A stretch of 64,000 nucleotides of DNA from Sideroxydans sp. CL21 (GCF_902459525.1 NZ_LR699166.1:1031501-1095500), one strand, 5' to 3'; counted from the stretch's first letter, positions 51,775 to 61,426 are shown. A program made the numbers and translations. Notes: generated by a model from the sequence alone, not told the origin.

Positions 51775-53034
51775 TTATTTCTTGTCGTGCTGGGAGCCGA
51801 AAAGATCGGACATTACTTGCACGTTTGCGTCGCAGGCATGATTCAGACATGGCAACTCGAACGCGGCCTCGATTGTCTTGAGCAAGGAGAAGTGGTTGTA
51901 GCGGATTGCACTTGTCTTGCCGTTCGCTCCGTAGTTTGTGTCCACGATCAGAGCTACCTTATTGATATTCGGTGTTAGGCTATAGTCATTCTCATCCCAA
52001 AGCACAACAATCGCATTGTTGCCTTCGCTCCAGGCTGGAGAGTTCTTGATTGCCGTCACGAGTTTTTTGATCGTCATATCGCCACGTTGAATCAGAGCGG
52101 GATTCAGGCCGGCCTGAGTACCATCCGAGACCGGATCGTAGTTGCAGAACGGCCCCGAATTGCCGCGACCATGTTGATCGTTGCATTGGTTCGGTGCGAT
52201 GAAGGAGAAAGCCGGAACCTTGCCCGAAGCGAGATCGCCGAACAATCCGTTTGCCCCGTCGAAACCTACCGTGTTTGCCAAACTTAATTCGGGATTGCGG
52301 CCTTCCTGAACGCTTTGGAAGTAGACAAACGGGTTGTGCTTGGCCGCATAGAGGCTGACGATGCCGGCAGAAGTCAGCGGCGGATTCATTACCGGCGTGA
52401 TCTTGGAGAAATCAGTCAGGTTTGAATAAACGCCATCGCTGTAGTTCACCGAGTCAGCACTGGCCGGTACATTTTCCTGATAGCTTTTCCAAGTGCGGCC
52501 TGCTTCAACAAGCTGGTCGGCAATGGTTTTTCCTGTTATGTGTTCCGCAGCCGGAATAGCCTGGATGCCATCGATATTGTTAAGGAACGATACTTGAGTT
52601 TCGTTTGTTGAGTCGATGGCAGGCGTTGCAGCGTCAGTGCCGGAACCCGAAATCGGGCAGATGCTTGGGCTTGGCGGATTGTCGGTATTCGCAACACCCG
52701 TTGTGAGGTTGGTGGCGCAAGATGTGCTGTGCCAATCTGAATCATTGTCGCTTTGCACGCCGAAGTTGGAGCCGCCAACTACTTCCAGATAGTTGGTCAA
52801 ACTGGGATGGCCAATACCAAAATAGTTTGTTGCCAAATTGCCTGTATGAGCCAGTTGATTGATAAATGGGGCGTTCGGGTTATTGAGAATCTGGTTAAAG
52901 CTGGTGTTTTCCATCATGATCACAAAAACATGATCCAGATGGCGGATACCTTCGGGTGTTTTGCCCTCGCTGGCGAAAGCCGAGCTCGCTAGCGCGATGC
53001 CCAGCAGGCTTAGAGCTGCAATGGATTTTTTCAT
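51775..53034 (-). CDS. Secreted phosphoesterase (acid phosphatase / phospholipase C type)
   Basis: A 419-residue exported enzyme of the phosphoesterase family that includes AcpA and non-haemolytic phospholipase C. The signal peptide ends SSAFASE and AGGAGATCCC precedes the ATG. Family landmarks are HLDHVFVIMMENTSFNQI near the N-terminus (metal-site Glu), NYFGIGHPSLTNYLEVVGGS, FIAPNQCNDQHGRG, and VVLWDENDYSLTPN with KVALIVDTNYG near the end. It would release phosphate from organic esters outside the inner membrane. Its upstream region carries a version of the palindrome promoter module, linking it to the PEP-CTERM and TPS genes. Confidence 0.85.
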   Translation of the reverse strand: MKKSIAALSLLGIALASSAFASEGKTPEGIRHLDHVFVIMMENTSFNQILNNPNAPFINQLAHTGNLATNYFGIGHPSLTNYLEVVGGSNFGVQSDNDSDWHSTSCATNLTTGVANTDNPPSPSICPISGSGTDAATPAIDSTNETQVSFLNNIDGIQAIPAAEHITGKTIADQLVEAGRTWKSYQENVPASADSVNYSDGVYSNLTDFSKITPVMNPPLTSAGIVSLYAAKHNPFVYFQSVQEGRNPELSLANTVGFDGANGLFGDLASGKVPAFSFIAPNQCNDQHGRGNSGPFCNYDPVSDGTQAGLNPALIQRGDMTIKKLVTAIKNSPAWSEGNNAIVVLWDENDYSLTPNINKVALIVDTNYGANGKTSAIRYNHFSLLKTIEAAFELPCLNHACDANVQVMSDLFGSQHDKK

Positions 53035-53404
53035 GATGGGATCTCCTGTGTTGGTTTGAATTGCTGGTTGCTTCTCTGTAACAAAAAATCAAGCATGACA
53101 AATCACAATAATGAAATTGGCAGCTCGGTTGTGATTATTGGGGCGCAAAATGACATGCATATGAATTGAGAATGATCCGAACGGACTATTCTGCAGGAGG
53201 CTACTTAGTCATGCCCATACGTATGTATGCAGAATCGATAGCCTTTATTTTGGGAAATGAAATTCAGGATTAGTTAACGAATGCCGCCGTATCTCTCCTC
53301 CCAATCTGCGTCATTATTAATTGCTCCCTTCCTGAACCTTCCTCATAATTCAGCGCGCCCTCTAACCGGGATTTCGGAAAGAGTTGCAGTGCGTGGCTTT
53401 CAGA
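53035..53404. other. Intergenic region upstream of phosphoesterase
   Basis: About 370 bp. The half nearest the phosphoesterase holds its promoter module (53134-53191). The rest, up to the convergent end of the REC-PAS-GGDEF-EAL gene, shows no gene, strong terminator or repeat that I can support. Confidence 0.4.
53134..53191 (-). promoter_or_regulatory. Palindrome-TTCAT promoter module, copy 4 (shorter spacing)
   Basis: On the minus strand TAGTCCG-TT-CGGATCA (53188-53173) is followed by GTCATTTTG (53154-53146). The -10-like AATAAT follows at 53139-53134. One palindrome arm is perfect and the other is altered. The centre-to-TTCAT distance is 30.5 bp, exactly 10 less than in copies 2 and 3, so the face of the helix is kept. 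The gene start is about 100 bp further. Confidence 0.45.
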
Positions 53405-55651
53405 TTATTTCGCGCCGGCCTGTTCGAAGGATTTTTCCAGTTGCTCTGATTCCAGTTCAGCCAGCTTTTGAATTAGTTTGGTTTTGGGAATCGGGCGGTG
53501 ATACAAGTATCCCTGCATGATATTGCAGCCGGCGCGTTCCAGATATCTCGACTGGATTTCTGTTTCAACACCTTCGGCGACCACATTCAAGCCGAGCCCC
53601 TTCGCGATGGAGATGATGGCGAGGATGATGGGCGAATGGGCGCTCTCCCAATGGATTTCCTTCACAAATGATTGGTCGATCTTGAGCGTGTGGATCGAGA
53701 ACCGTTGCAAGTACGCGAGGGAAGAATAGCCGGTGCCGAAATCGTCGATTGCAATGCTCACGCCGAGCTGACACAGTCTGTTGAATTGCTCGATTGCATG
53801 GTCGGGGTTGCGTATGAAGGTGTTTTCAGTGACTTCGATTTCTATTTGCTGCGGGGAAATTTCGTGACGTTTCAGCGCGCTGGTCAGCTTTTCAACAAAC
53901 TTTCCCCGTTCGAGATACTGCGGCGAAAGGTTCAGCGCTACCCTGACCGGTTCGTTCAATGTCGTATTCCACTCGATCAGGTCATTGCATATGGACTCAA
54001 GCATCCAGTCGCTGATGGGGATCATGAGGCCGTTTTCTTCAGCAAAAGGCAAAAACTCGCTGGGTGTCAGCAAGCCCCGCTCCGGGTGATTCCAGCGCAT
54101 CAGGGCTTCTGCGGCCACAATACGACCTGTTGATACATCCACTTGAGGCTGGTAGTACATTTCAAGTTCACCGCGCTCCAGCGCTCTGTGCAGATCTTGC
54201 TCGACCACCAGTTTCTGGTGCGATGCATCAACCATTGAGCTGTCATAGAAAGAATGGCCGTTCTTCCCCTGCGCCTTGACGTGGTACATGGCCAGGTCGG
54301 CATGCCGCACCAGTTCCTCGATGGATGAACCGTCATCCGGGTACATGGCAATACCGATGCTGGCTGAAATTCGCACTTCGGTGCTGCCGAGGAAGAACGG
54401 TTGTTGCAGACAATCGAGAAATTTTTCTGCGATCTCCGCGACGTCCTGCCTGTCCCGCAAGTCGGGGATGGACAATATGAATTCGTCTCCGCCCAAACGG
54501 GCCAGCGTGTCACTCCGGCGCAAGCATTCTTTCAATCGAACGGCGACCTGCTGCAAGAGCTCGTCACCCCTGACATGGCCCATCGAGTCGTTGACCAGCT
54601 TGAAGCGGTCGAGGTCTATGAACATGACCGCCAGTTTGGTCTCGTTCCGCTGAGATTGAATGATCGACAGGCCCAGGCGGTCCTTGAACAGCACCCGGTT
54701 GGGCAGGTCGGTCAGAATGTCGTGATAGGCATGATAGGCGATCAACTCCTCGGCCCGCTTGCGTTCCGTGATATCCCGCGCAACTCCGTAGGTTCCAAGA
54801 AACTCGGGGTTGTTTTCGTTCTGGTTCAGCGCGTACATTCCCATTGAGCTGAACGAGATGGTCAGAAGAGAGTTTTCAAATGTCCGGCTTTCGCAATATC
54901 CCTTGTGACTCCTGAGTCGCAGCTCGACATTGCGGGAAGCGCGTTCGTCGACTCTGCGTTCTATGAAAACATAGCGGGCCAGTTCATTGTCTTCGTCGTG
55001 AACCAGTGAAGAATAGTGTTTGCCTATCAGTTCCTCGCGCGACAATCCGAGCAATTGCTCGACCCGGTTGTTTACAAATGTAAACATGCCTTCGTTGTTC
55101 AGCGTGTAGATGATGTCCGGAGAGTTTTCAACGAAATACCGGTAGACTCTTTCGGAACTTTCAAGCTGCCAGGCAAAGCGCTGGTTGTCCGCCTTAAGGT
55201 CGCGTTGCTTCAGGACGTTTCCGACCGCTTTGAGAAGTTCTTCGCGGGCATAGGGTTTGCGCAAGTAGTCGAATGCGCCGCGCTTTAATGCTCCGATTGC
55301 AGAATCAATATCGTTGTTTCCGCTGACCACGATCACATCCGTGTCCACATCGCTGGAGATGATGAAGTCCATGACCTCACGACCGCTTATGTCCGGAAGG
55401 GACATATCGAGGATGACCAGATCAAATTTGCCCTTGCCCAAGTGGTCTATCGCTTCAAAACCGGATACGGCAGTAGCCAGCTGATAACCGCCTGTTTTGA
55501 GGAGTTCGCCGAGGCTGCTGAGCATTCTTGGTTCATCGTCAACCAGAAGAACGCGGGACGGCGGCTTGATGTCAATTTGTACTCCCCCGCCACCCAGCAG
55601 ACCGGAGGTAAAGTTCATGAAGGCCAACTTGGGGTATTCCATAGTATCCAT
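53405..55651 (-). CDS. Response regulator with PAS, GGDEF and EAL domains
   Basis: A 748-residue c-di-GMP enzyme. Domains in order are a receiver (about 32-150; VLLVDDEPRM, phospho-Asp in LVILDMSLPD, Lys in YLRKPY), a PAS domain (about 170-310; YRYFVENSPDIIYTLNNEGM), GGDEF (signature RLGGDEFILS) and EAL. The EAL part keeps EALMRW, TENTFI, DDFGTGYSS, LKIDQSFV and AEGVET, so phosphodiesterase activity is expected. The cyclase site also looks intact. No histidine kinase is adjacent. With the cyclase at 50.5 kb and LapD it forms a local c-di-GMP group. Several in-frame Met codons make the start uncertain. Confidence 0.92.
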   Translation of the reverse strand: MDTMEYPKLAFMNFTSGLLGGGGVQIDIKPPSRVLLVDDEPRMLSSLGELLKTGGYQLATAVSGFEAIDHLGKGKFDLVILDMSLPDISGREVMDFIISSDVDTDVIVVSGNNDIDSAIGALKRGAFDYLRKPYAREELLKAVGNVLKQRDLKADNQRFAWQLESSERVYRYFVENSPDIIYTLNNEGMFTFVNNRVEQLLGLSREELIGKHYSSLVHDEDNELARYVFIERRVDERASRNVELRLRSHKGYCESRTFENSLLTISFSSMGMYALNQNENNPEFLGTYGVARDITERKRAEELIAYHAYHDILTDLPNRVLFKDRLGLSIIQSQRNETKLAVMFIDLDRFKLVNDSMGHVRGDELLQQVAVRLKECLRRSDTLARLGGDEFILSIPDLRDRQDVAEIAEKFLDCLQQPFFLGSTEVRISASIGIAMYPDDGSSIEELVRHADLAMYHVKAQGKNGHSFYDSSMVDASHQKLVVEQDLHRALERGELEMYYQPQVDVSTGRIVAAEALMRWNHPERGLLTPSEFLPFAEENGLMIPISDWMLESICNDLIEWNTTLNEPVRVALNLSPQYLERGKFVEKLTSALKRHEISPQQIEIEVTENTFIRNPDHAIEQFNRLCQLGVSIAIDDFGTGYSSLAYLQRFSIHTLKIDQSFVKEIHWESAHSPIILAIISIAKGLGLNVVAEGVETEIQSRYLERAGCNIMQGYLYHRPIPKTKLIQKLAELESEQLEKSFEQAGAK

Positions 55652-55862
55652 TTTCTATTTGTCCGCCCTATCTTTTTGCTTTTTGGCAAAAAAAATAATC
55701 AATTTGATGAGTTTCTGAGGTATGGGTGGTTCCGAGTGACCAACGAAAGATTGCGAATTGGTTATAAAGTCCATTTATCAATGGTGTCACTTTCTAATGT
55801 TTTTGAATGAAGCAAAGTTGAGCAAAGAAGCCGTATATAAATTACTAGACATAACTATCACA

Positions 55863-57038
55863 TTAAGGAAACGCCGAACTAGCACCTGCACAGTGCAGGT
55901 GCAGTGTTGATGAATCCGAATTGTTGAACAAAAAGACGCTTTTCATCTGCGATTGAGCATCTTGTTTTGTCATTCAGGAAACATTCCCCTGATCTTTGCT
56001 ACGCTGGACACTCCTGTCCTGTCAGTGGCGATCCCCACTTGTCCAAATTGATCAGTGCCAGCAACGCAAATGCACGGTTGGCGTTCTTCATCAGGCCACG
56101 GTAGCGCGCCTTGGCAAATCCGTAGATGTTTTTGAGCGGTCGAAACGGGTGTTCGACCTTGGCTCGCACCTGTGACTTCCTGCGATTGGTTTCCTTGTCG
56201 GCATCAGTCAATAGGGTGCTGCGGCTGGCGCGTTTGTTGGTGAAGTCTTTTGCTTTTGGCGCAACCTGATTGAGTACTTCTTTCTGACCAATGTAGGCAC
56301 TGTCACCATACAAACGGGTTTCGTTGCCATGCAGCAGGTTTGGCAGTTCCTGACTGCCGCGGATGTTGGCGGGCGTGACCGTGACGCTGTGAGCAAGGCC
56401 TGATTTGCTATCCACACCAATGCGTACCTTCATGCCGAAGTGCCACTGGTTGTTCTTCTTGGTCTGGTGCATTTCGGGATCACGCGCATTGTCGGCGTTC
56501 TTGGTCGAGCTTGGTGCTGCAATAATGGTGGCATCCACGATGGTGTCGCCTGAGAGTTTCATCCCATTGGCCAGAAGCAACTCGCCCACCTTGCTAAACA
56601 TTGCAGCACCCAGATTGTACTGTTCGAGTAAGTGGCGGAAGTTCATCAGGGTCGTAGCGTCAGAGATACGCTCACACCCCAAGTCAAACTGACAGAAGTC
56701 ACGAAATGCCGGTACGTCATACAAGGCATCTTCACAGGCGACATCGGACAGGTTGAACCAGTTGGCAATGAAGTACATCCGCAGCATGCGTTCCAGACCA
56801 ACCGGCGGGTGTCCGTTTCCGGCCTTGGGATAGAAAGGATCGATCACTGCGCAGAACTCTGACCAGGGAACCAGCTTATCCATGCGCCCAAGAAACTCCG
56901 CCTTGCGCGTCGTCTTCCCAAATGCCTCGAATCCGTTTACTGCCAATGTTTGTTGTTTCATCTCATTCGCCTCGTGGTGTGCCTTGGGCTTTAACGCACT
57001 ACACCCTCCTCGCGTGGACTTATTCGGCATTTCCTTAA
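55863..57038. mobile_element. IS5-type insertion sequence with TTAA target duplication
   Basis: The element spans 55867-57034 (1168 bp) and is flanked by TTAA on both sides (55863-55866 and 57035-57038), the four-base duplication expected of IS5-group elements. The ends read GGAAACGCCGAACTAGCAC (left) and, in complement, GGAAATGCCGAATAAGTCC (right), similar to classical IS5 ends. It encodes one full-length transposase. The intact frame and clean duplication suggest a fairly recent insertion. Confidence 0.88.
55999..56961 (-). CDS. IS5-family transposase
   Basis: The Met at 56961 (start of MKQQTLAVNGFEAFGKTTRK) fits the family better than one 23 codons upstream. The 320-residue DDE transposase has the N-terminal DUF772-like domain (PPVGLERMLRMYFIANWFNL, SDATTLMNFRHLLEQY). 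The catalytic core shows DTIVDATIIAAPSS (first Asp), LYGDSAYIGQ (second Asp) and RRKSQVRAKVEHPFRPLKNI (Glu). It fills almost the whole element between the inverted repeats, with no frameshift. It cuts and joins the element ends during transposition. Confidence 0.93.
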   Translation of the reverse strand: MKQQTLAVNGFEAFGKTTRKAEFLGRMDKLVPWSEFCAVIDPFYPKAGNGHPPVGLERMLRMYFIANWFNLSDVACEDALYDVPAFRDFCQFDLGCERISDATTLMNFRHLLEQYNLGAAMFSKVGELLLANGMKLSGDTIVDATIIAAPSSTKNADNARDPEMHQTKKNNQWHFGMKVRIGVDSKSGLAHSVTVTPANIRGSQELPNLLHGNETRLYGDSAYIGQKEVLNQVAPKAKDFTNKRASRSTLLTDADKETNRRKSQVRAKVEHPFRPLKNIYGFAKARYRGLMKNANRAFALLALINLDKWGSPLTGQECPA

Positions 57039-57267
57039 ATTGTGGCTCCGCGATGACCTTGGGTGATTGAATATAAAACTAATAGGTAACAGGATTATGA
57101 CGCGGGTTCAAATTTGATGCGTAACACTTGACAGGAATCCTGAACATCAGGCTAGCTGCGTGAATCTACTTGCCCAAAATATCCTATGTTTGATCGTTGA
57201 CATCCTACTCTGACCTGCTCTCAGTTGTAGTGCCGGGGCTCTTGGCAAAGTTCGGAAATCAGCTATC
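57039..57267. other. Non-coding stretch between insertion remnants
   Basis: About 230 bp with no plausible gene. It joins the right flank of the IS5-type element to the broken IS3 fragment. It may contain eroded insertion-sequence ends, but I cannot identify any. Confidence 0.3.
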
Positions 57268-57530
57268 CATTCTCAGTTTCTACGCTACCGGGCGGAAGCG
57301 CAGCAAATTCAGCTGGCGTCTTATAGTTCAGCACACTGTGCAGGCTTCTCATTGAAATCGCGCCTCCATGCAGCAACTAGAACCCGTGTTTCCACCAAAC
57401 TGGTTAACCAATGCTCGTTCAGGCACTCATCCCAGAACCGACCGTTGAGACTTTCGATATAGGCATACTGCATCGGCTTGCCAGATTGGATCAGCTTGAG
57501 CTGAACGCCGTTACGATACCGATACCGACA
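57268..57530 (-). pseudogene. IS3-family transposase fragment (C-terminal end, frameshifted)
   Basis: On the minus strand the reading frame gives NGVQLKLIQSGKPMQYAYIE, then SLNGRFWDECLNEHW and AAWRRDFNE, which is the end of an IS3-family integrase core (the SGKP..NAYIES, FNGRFRDECLNEHW pattern). After NE the frame shifts, and the continuation SLHSVLNYKTPAEFAALPPG lies in another frame before a stop. No upstream DD-containing part was found. It is a dead remnant. Confidence 0.8.
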
Positions 57531-57854
57531 CCAACGACCATGCCCTCGAATGACACCTATTATTACAATCCACATTGCGTGTCCGGATATTGCAGCGTCA
57601 TGTCAGGGCACACAGTGGAGTTGGGCGCGAGCAGTAATGCAGGCATCAGTAACGTCGCCCGCGTGTGGCGCAAGGTCTTTCTTCCCTGCGAGGGGATAAG
57701 CGCTTTTACAGTATCGATAATGGGGGCTAGATGAAACGAAAGTCGACTACCATAGGCATGATGCGCATTGTTGAGTTGAGTGCTTTCCTGCCCGACAGCG
57801 CGTGGCATAATAGACCGATACGAGCAGGCTGGTTCAGCAGCAATAAAGCCCGCT

Positions 57855-58590
57855 TCTCGTGGCAGACAAGGTGGCGATGGCCGTTTCTTGAGTGACGAAC
57901 AAGAGAGATCAGTTCGGCAGATCATCTGCGACAAGCGACCGGAACAACTGAAGATGTAATTTGCGCTGTGGAACCGTGCTGCGGTCATGCAACTGATTGA
58001 GGGCGAATGCGGCATCAAGCTATCGGCGCGGGGTGTTGGCAACCACCTCAAACGTTGGGGATTCACACCGCAAAAGCCAATCAAGAAAGCGTATGAGCAA
58101 CGCCCTGAAGCCGTGCAGGAATGGTTGGATAACGAATATCCGGCAATCGAAAAACGCGCCAAGCTTGAGGAGGCCGAGATTCACTCGGGTGATGAAACGG
58201 TGGTGGTGAATACCGAGCGCGAGGTCGAAGCTACGCCCCCGCTGGTAAAACACCGGTGACCTATGCGGTAGGCGGCTCACGCCAGAAGCTATCGATGATC
58301 GCCACCGTCACCAACCAGGGCAAGGCACGCTGGATGATCATTGATGAGGCATTCAACTCGGACAAGCTGGTCGAGTTCTTGGAAGCGCTGATCAAAGAGG
58401 CGGAGAAGAAAGTGTTTTTGATTCTCGATAACCTACGAGTGCATCACAGCAAACCAGTCAAGAAATGGGCGGAAGAACATAAAGACAAGATCGAATTGTT
58501 TTACCTACCCAGCTATAGCCCGGAGCTAAATCCTGAAGAGCGGCTTAACGCCGATTTGAAGCACGCCATTTATACAAAGGTTCCTCAGGA
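57855..58590 (+). pseudogene. IS630-family transposase remnant
   Basis: Pieces of one IS630-type transposase are readable in order. LSDEQERSVRQIICDKRPEQ ends in an in-frame stop (TAA at about 57957). The frame then resumes with FALWNRAAVMQLIEGECGIK and LSARGVGNHLKRWGFTPQKP (helix-turn-helix). AEIHSGDETVVVNTER follows, with Asp of the catalytic core. Then comes a frameshift near 58250 and MTYAVGGSRQKLSMIATVTN, VFLILDNLRVHHSKPVKKWA and LPSYSPELNPEERLNADLKH. The normal C-terminus after this point is missing. At least one stop, one frameshift and a truncation make it inactive. Confidence 0.85.
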
Positions 58591-58795
58591 TCAACCCGCA
58601 CGCTGTTACCCCACTCGTTTTTTGACAGAACCAATATTAAAGATGTCGGGATATTTCATCAGGCCGGAAAAATATGAGTCTACAAACGCTTACTTGCATT
58701 GGCGTACAATTGTGGCAACAACCCAGGCAAAAAAGACTTGTTCTGCAACTGAACACGACTGAAGTCAGAATTTAATTCGCATAAGGATCGCGCTT

Positions 58796-59041
58796 ATGAC
58801 AACAAGCAATCAAAATATGCAAATCGAACCGCCCCTTATTGGGCAGACATACGTTTCACGCGCCACGCCGGATTTGATTATCTACGTGGTGGATGTGATT
58901 GACTCGGATCCGGATGAAGATTTTGCCTTTATAGTTGAAGGTTGCGATCCTGCCTACAAAGACGACACTACAAATGCCGACGGATATGAAATTACTTCGG
59001 ACGTTTGGATAAAGCACGATTTCGCACTTGTATTCGAATAA
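58796..59041 (+). CDS. Small acidic protein of unknown function
   Basis: An 81-residue protein with AAGGATCGCGCTT just before the ATG, a reasonable ribosome binding site. The sequence is acidic (DVIDSDPDEDFAFIVEGCDP, TTNADGYEITSDVW) and has no signal peptide or membrane segment. It sits alone between the IS630 remnant and the yceI gene. I do not recognise a family. It is called because of the binding site, the codon use similar to neighbours and the lack of a better frame. Confidence 0.55.
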   Translation: MTTSNQNMQIEPPLIGQTYVSRATPDLIIYVVDVIDSDPDEDFAFIVEGCDPAYKDDTTNADGYEITSDVWIKHDFALVFE

Positions 59042-59076
59042 CAATTTTCGGGAGGCGAACCCCGAATAAAGTTGTT

Positions 59077-59640
59077 TTAGTCCTTGTTGGCCTCGATCGG
59101 AGAATAGAGCTTGATTTCGTCACCAACCATAGGCACGAATTTCGCCATGCCGAACTGAATGCGCGAGATGGTGGCGGAGATGTCCGCGCCGCAGTGCATT
59201 TTCCTGGTCAGCGGGAACGGTGCGCAATGAAAGTTTTCCACCCGCAGGGTCAGGGGCCGCGTAGTGGCGAGCAGAGTGAACTTTCCCTCGGCACCGACGA
59301 CTTTGTCGCCGTCGAAAATCAGCTTGTCGGAAGTGAAACGTATGGTCGGGTATTGTGAGACGTTAAAAAACTCCTCCCCTTTCATGTGTTCGTCCCACTT
59401 GGCGAAGCCCATGTCGAGAGAGTTTGCATCGATGACGATGTCGACGCTGCCTTGCCTGGCGGCGACATCGAGAGTAATCGTGCCGCTGGATTTGTTGAAA
59501 CGTCCGCGCTGGGTGGAGTATCCAAGATGATTTACTTCGAACATCGGCCAGGTATGTGTCGGGTCGATCGTGTAATTGTCCAGGGCATAAGCGGGAATGG
59601 CGAATATTGTGGCGAGAAGGATAAGCAGCGGTTTATTCAT
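59077..59640 (-). CDS. YceI-family periplasmic protein
   Basis: A 187-residue exported protein. The signal peptide ends PAYA and the mature part starts LDNYTIDPTHTWPMFEVNHL. The YceI lipocalin-like barrel is complete, with GTITLDVAARQGSVDIVIDA, HMKGEEFFNVSQYPTIRFTS and the C-terminal ISRIQFGMAKFVPMVGDEIK. YceI proteins bind isoprenoid-type lipids. Two cysteines (FHC and MHC) are present. It is 52 bp downstream of the cytochrome b561 gene on the same strand, a pairing common in proteobacteria. Confidence 0.93.
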   Translation of the reverse strand: MNKPLLILLATIFAIPAYALDNYTIDPTHTWPMFEVNHLGYSTQRGRFNKSSGTITLDVAARQGSVDIVIDANSLDMGFAKWDEHMKGEEFFNVSQYPTIRFTSDKLIFDGDKVVGAEGKFTLLATTRPLTLRVENFHCAPFPLTRKMHCGADISATISRIQFGMAKFVPMVGDEIKLYSPIEANKD

Positions 59641-59692
59641 GGCAGTTTTTCCTTGCAGGTGGTGAATTTACAAAAAAGCGACTGTTGCATTC

Positions 59693-60235
59693 TCAGGATT
59701 TTTTGTCGAGGAATGGAATCATGCGCGTAAGTATGTCATCGCGTTCGATGAAGTGATGCTTGATTGCAGCGGCGACGTGGGCAATTACCAGACCGAGCAT
59801 GATGTAGTTGAACATCTCGTGCAGCTCTTGCAGCAAGTCGCCGAGTGCCTTGTTCTTGCCGACCAGGTCGGGCAGAGGCAGAACACCAAACCACACGGTC
59901 TGGAACCCTTTGGCTGAACTCATCAGCCAGCCGGTGATTGGAACGATGAAGATCAATGTGTAAAGCAGGTAATGCACACTTTCGGCGGCGATCTTTTCCC
60001 AGCGCAGCATGGCGTCAGGCAAAAGCGGCGGACGGTGGGTTGATCGCCAGAATACGCGAATTACCGCAAATAGAAATACGGTGACTCCTATCCACTTGTG
60101 GTAACTGTATAAGCGCAATTTGGTGGGCGAGAGCGGCAGGCCATGCATGTAAAGCCCCAGCGGGAAGGCGGCGAAGATCAGCAGTGCGATAAGCCAATGC
60201 AGGATGACAGCGGTTTTTGTATAGCGATCAGTCAT
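59693..60235 (-). CDS. Cytochrome b561 family protein
   Basis: A 180-residue membrane protein with GAGG five bases before the ATG. Four helices carry the haem-ligand histidines, seen in AVILHWLIALLIFAAFPLGL, YSYHKWIGVTVFLF, SVHYLLYTLIFIVPITGWLM and LVIAHVAAAIKHHFIERDDI. These di-haem proteins move electrons from quinol in the inner membrane, and many partner a YceI protein, which is the next gene. No anomaly was seen. Confidence 0.92.
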   Translation of the reverse strand: MTDRYTKTAVILHWLIALLIFAAFPLGLYMHGLPLSPTKLRLYSYHKWIGVTVFLFAVIRVFWRSTHRPPLLPDAMLRWEKIAAESVHYLLYTLIFIVPITGWLMSSAKGFQTVWFGVLPLPDLVGKNKALGDLLQELHEMFNYIMLGLVIAHVAAAIKHHFIERDDILTRMIPFLDKKS

Positions 60236-60490
60236 TTCTGCCTCTTTAATATGCGCTCTTCATAATATCCTAGTGAAGAGCTCGGCAGCGTGTCAATCAA
60301 AGTTTTGTACTTGCACGGACATGCTTTGTGACAGACAGGCAGATGCAACTTTTCTTGCCGACATCATTCAAATACACGCCCGAGCGGGGTGGTAGGGCTT
60401 GAAAATCCCCGATCCGCCCGCATTATGGTGGCCGTGGCCGGGTGATACATTCCGCGCCGCCATACTTCGTACTTTTGGAGAGTTTACGCA

Positions 60491-61372
60491 ATGAAACGAA
60501 TATTCTTGTTCATCTTGACCAACCTCGCTGTCTTGCTGGTTATCAACTTCACCTTGCGCCTGCTGGGGGTGGATCGTGTTCTGGATCAAAGCGGCGGAAT
60601 CAATTTCAGCGCGCTGATGGTGATGTCTGCGGTGATCGGTTTTTCCGGTTCCATCATTTCCCTGCTGATGTCCAAGTGGTTGGCCAAAATGTCGGTCGGG
60701 GCCCAGGTCATTGAGAACCCGCAAGACCCGACTGAGCGCTGGCTGGTGGAGACCGTGCGCCGTCACGCGCAAGCCGCCGGCATCGGTATGCCGGAAGTGG
60801 CAATCTACGATGCACCGGACGTGAATGCTTTTGCCACCGGCTGGAACCGGAATGATGCACTGGTGGCAGTGAGTACCGGCCTGTTGCACAGCATGAGCCG
60901 CGACGAAGCGGAAGCCGTGCTCGGCCACGAGATCAGCCATGTCGCCAACGGGGATATGGTCACGCTCGCGTTGATCCAGGGCGTGGTCAATACCTTCGTG
61001 GTGTTCTTTGCCAAGATCATCGGTATTCTCGTGGACCGCGTGCTGCTCAAGAACGACCCGCGCAACGGCCCCGGTATCGGTGCATTCGTTGCCGAGATCG
61101 CCGCGCAGATCGTGCTGGGTATCCTGGCCAGTATCATCGTCATGTGGTTCTCGCGTCAGCGCGAGTTCCGTGCGGATGCCGGCGGAGCGAATCTGGCAGG
61201 ACGGCAGAAGATGATCGCGGCACTGGAGCGCCTGAAGGTGAACCATGAGCAAGCCGCGATGCCGCAGAATATGGCCGCGATGGCGATCTCCAGCCAGGGT
61301 GGATTTTCCAGGCTGTTCATGACGCACCCGCCCCTGGATGAGCGCATCGAAGCCTTGCGTGCAGCGAAATAA
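60491..61372 (+). CDS. htpX: HtpX membrane metalloprotease
   Basis: A 293-residue zinc protease of normal HtpX length with GGAGAG before the ATG. Two N-terminal helices (about 4-22 and 38-60) are followed by the HExxH motif in [13 protein letters not shown] (His146, Glu147, His150). Two further helices follow (about 160-180 and 195-220), then the third zinc-ligand region [20 protein letters not shown] (Glu). It degrades misfolded inner-membrane proteins with FtsH. It ends just before a strong terminator shared with mlaA. Confidence 0.96.
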   Translation: MKRIFLFILTNLAVLLVINFTLRLLGVDRVLDQSGGINFSALMVMSAVIGFSGSIISLLMSKWLAKMSVGAQVIENPQDPTERWLVETVRRHAQAAGIGMPEVAIYDAPDVNAFATGWNRNDALVAVSTGLLHSMSRDEAEAVLGHEISHVANGDMVTLALIQGVVNTFVVFFAKIIGILVDRVLLKNDPRNGPGIGAFVAEIAAQIVLGILASIIVMWFSRQREFRADAGGANLAGRQKMIAALERLKVNHEQAAMPQNMAAMAISSQGGFSRLFMTHPPLDERIEALRAAK

Positions 61373-61396
61373 TTGAGAGCGATTGAGCCGCAACAA

Positions 61397-61426
61397 AAAC
61401 GGCGGGTTAAACCCGCCGTTTTTTAA
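61397..61426. terminator. Bidirectional terminator between htpX and mlaA
   Basis: AAAAACGGCGGGT-TAA-ACCCGCCGTTTTTT, a perfect GC stem flanked by A and T runs, lies between convergent htpX and mlaA. Its T run overlaps the mlaA stop codon. It works on both strands. Confidence 0.92.

Noticed and set aside
57411-57734. Plus-strand open frame across the IS3 remnant
   Set aside because: It runs antisense to the readable transposase fragment and ends in a patchwork with no family match.
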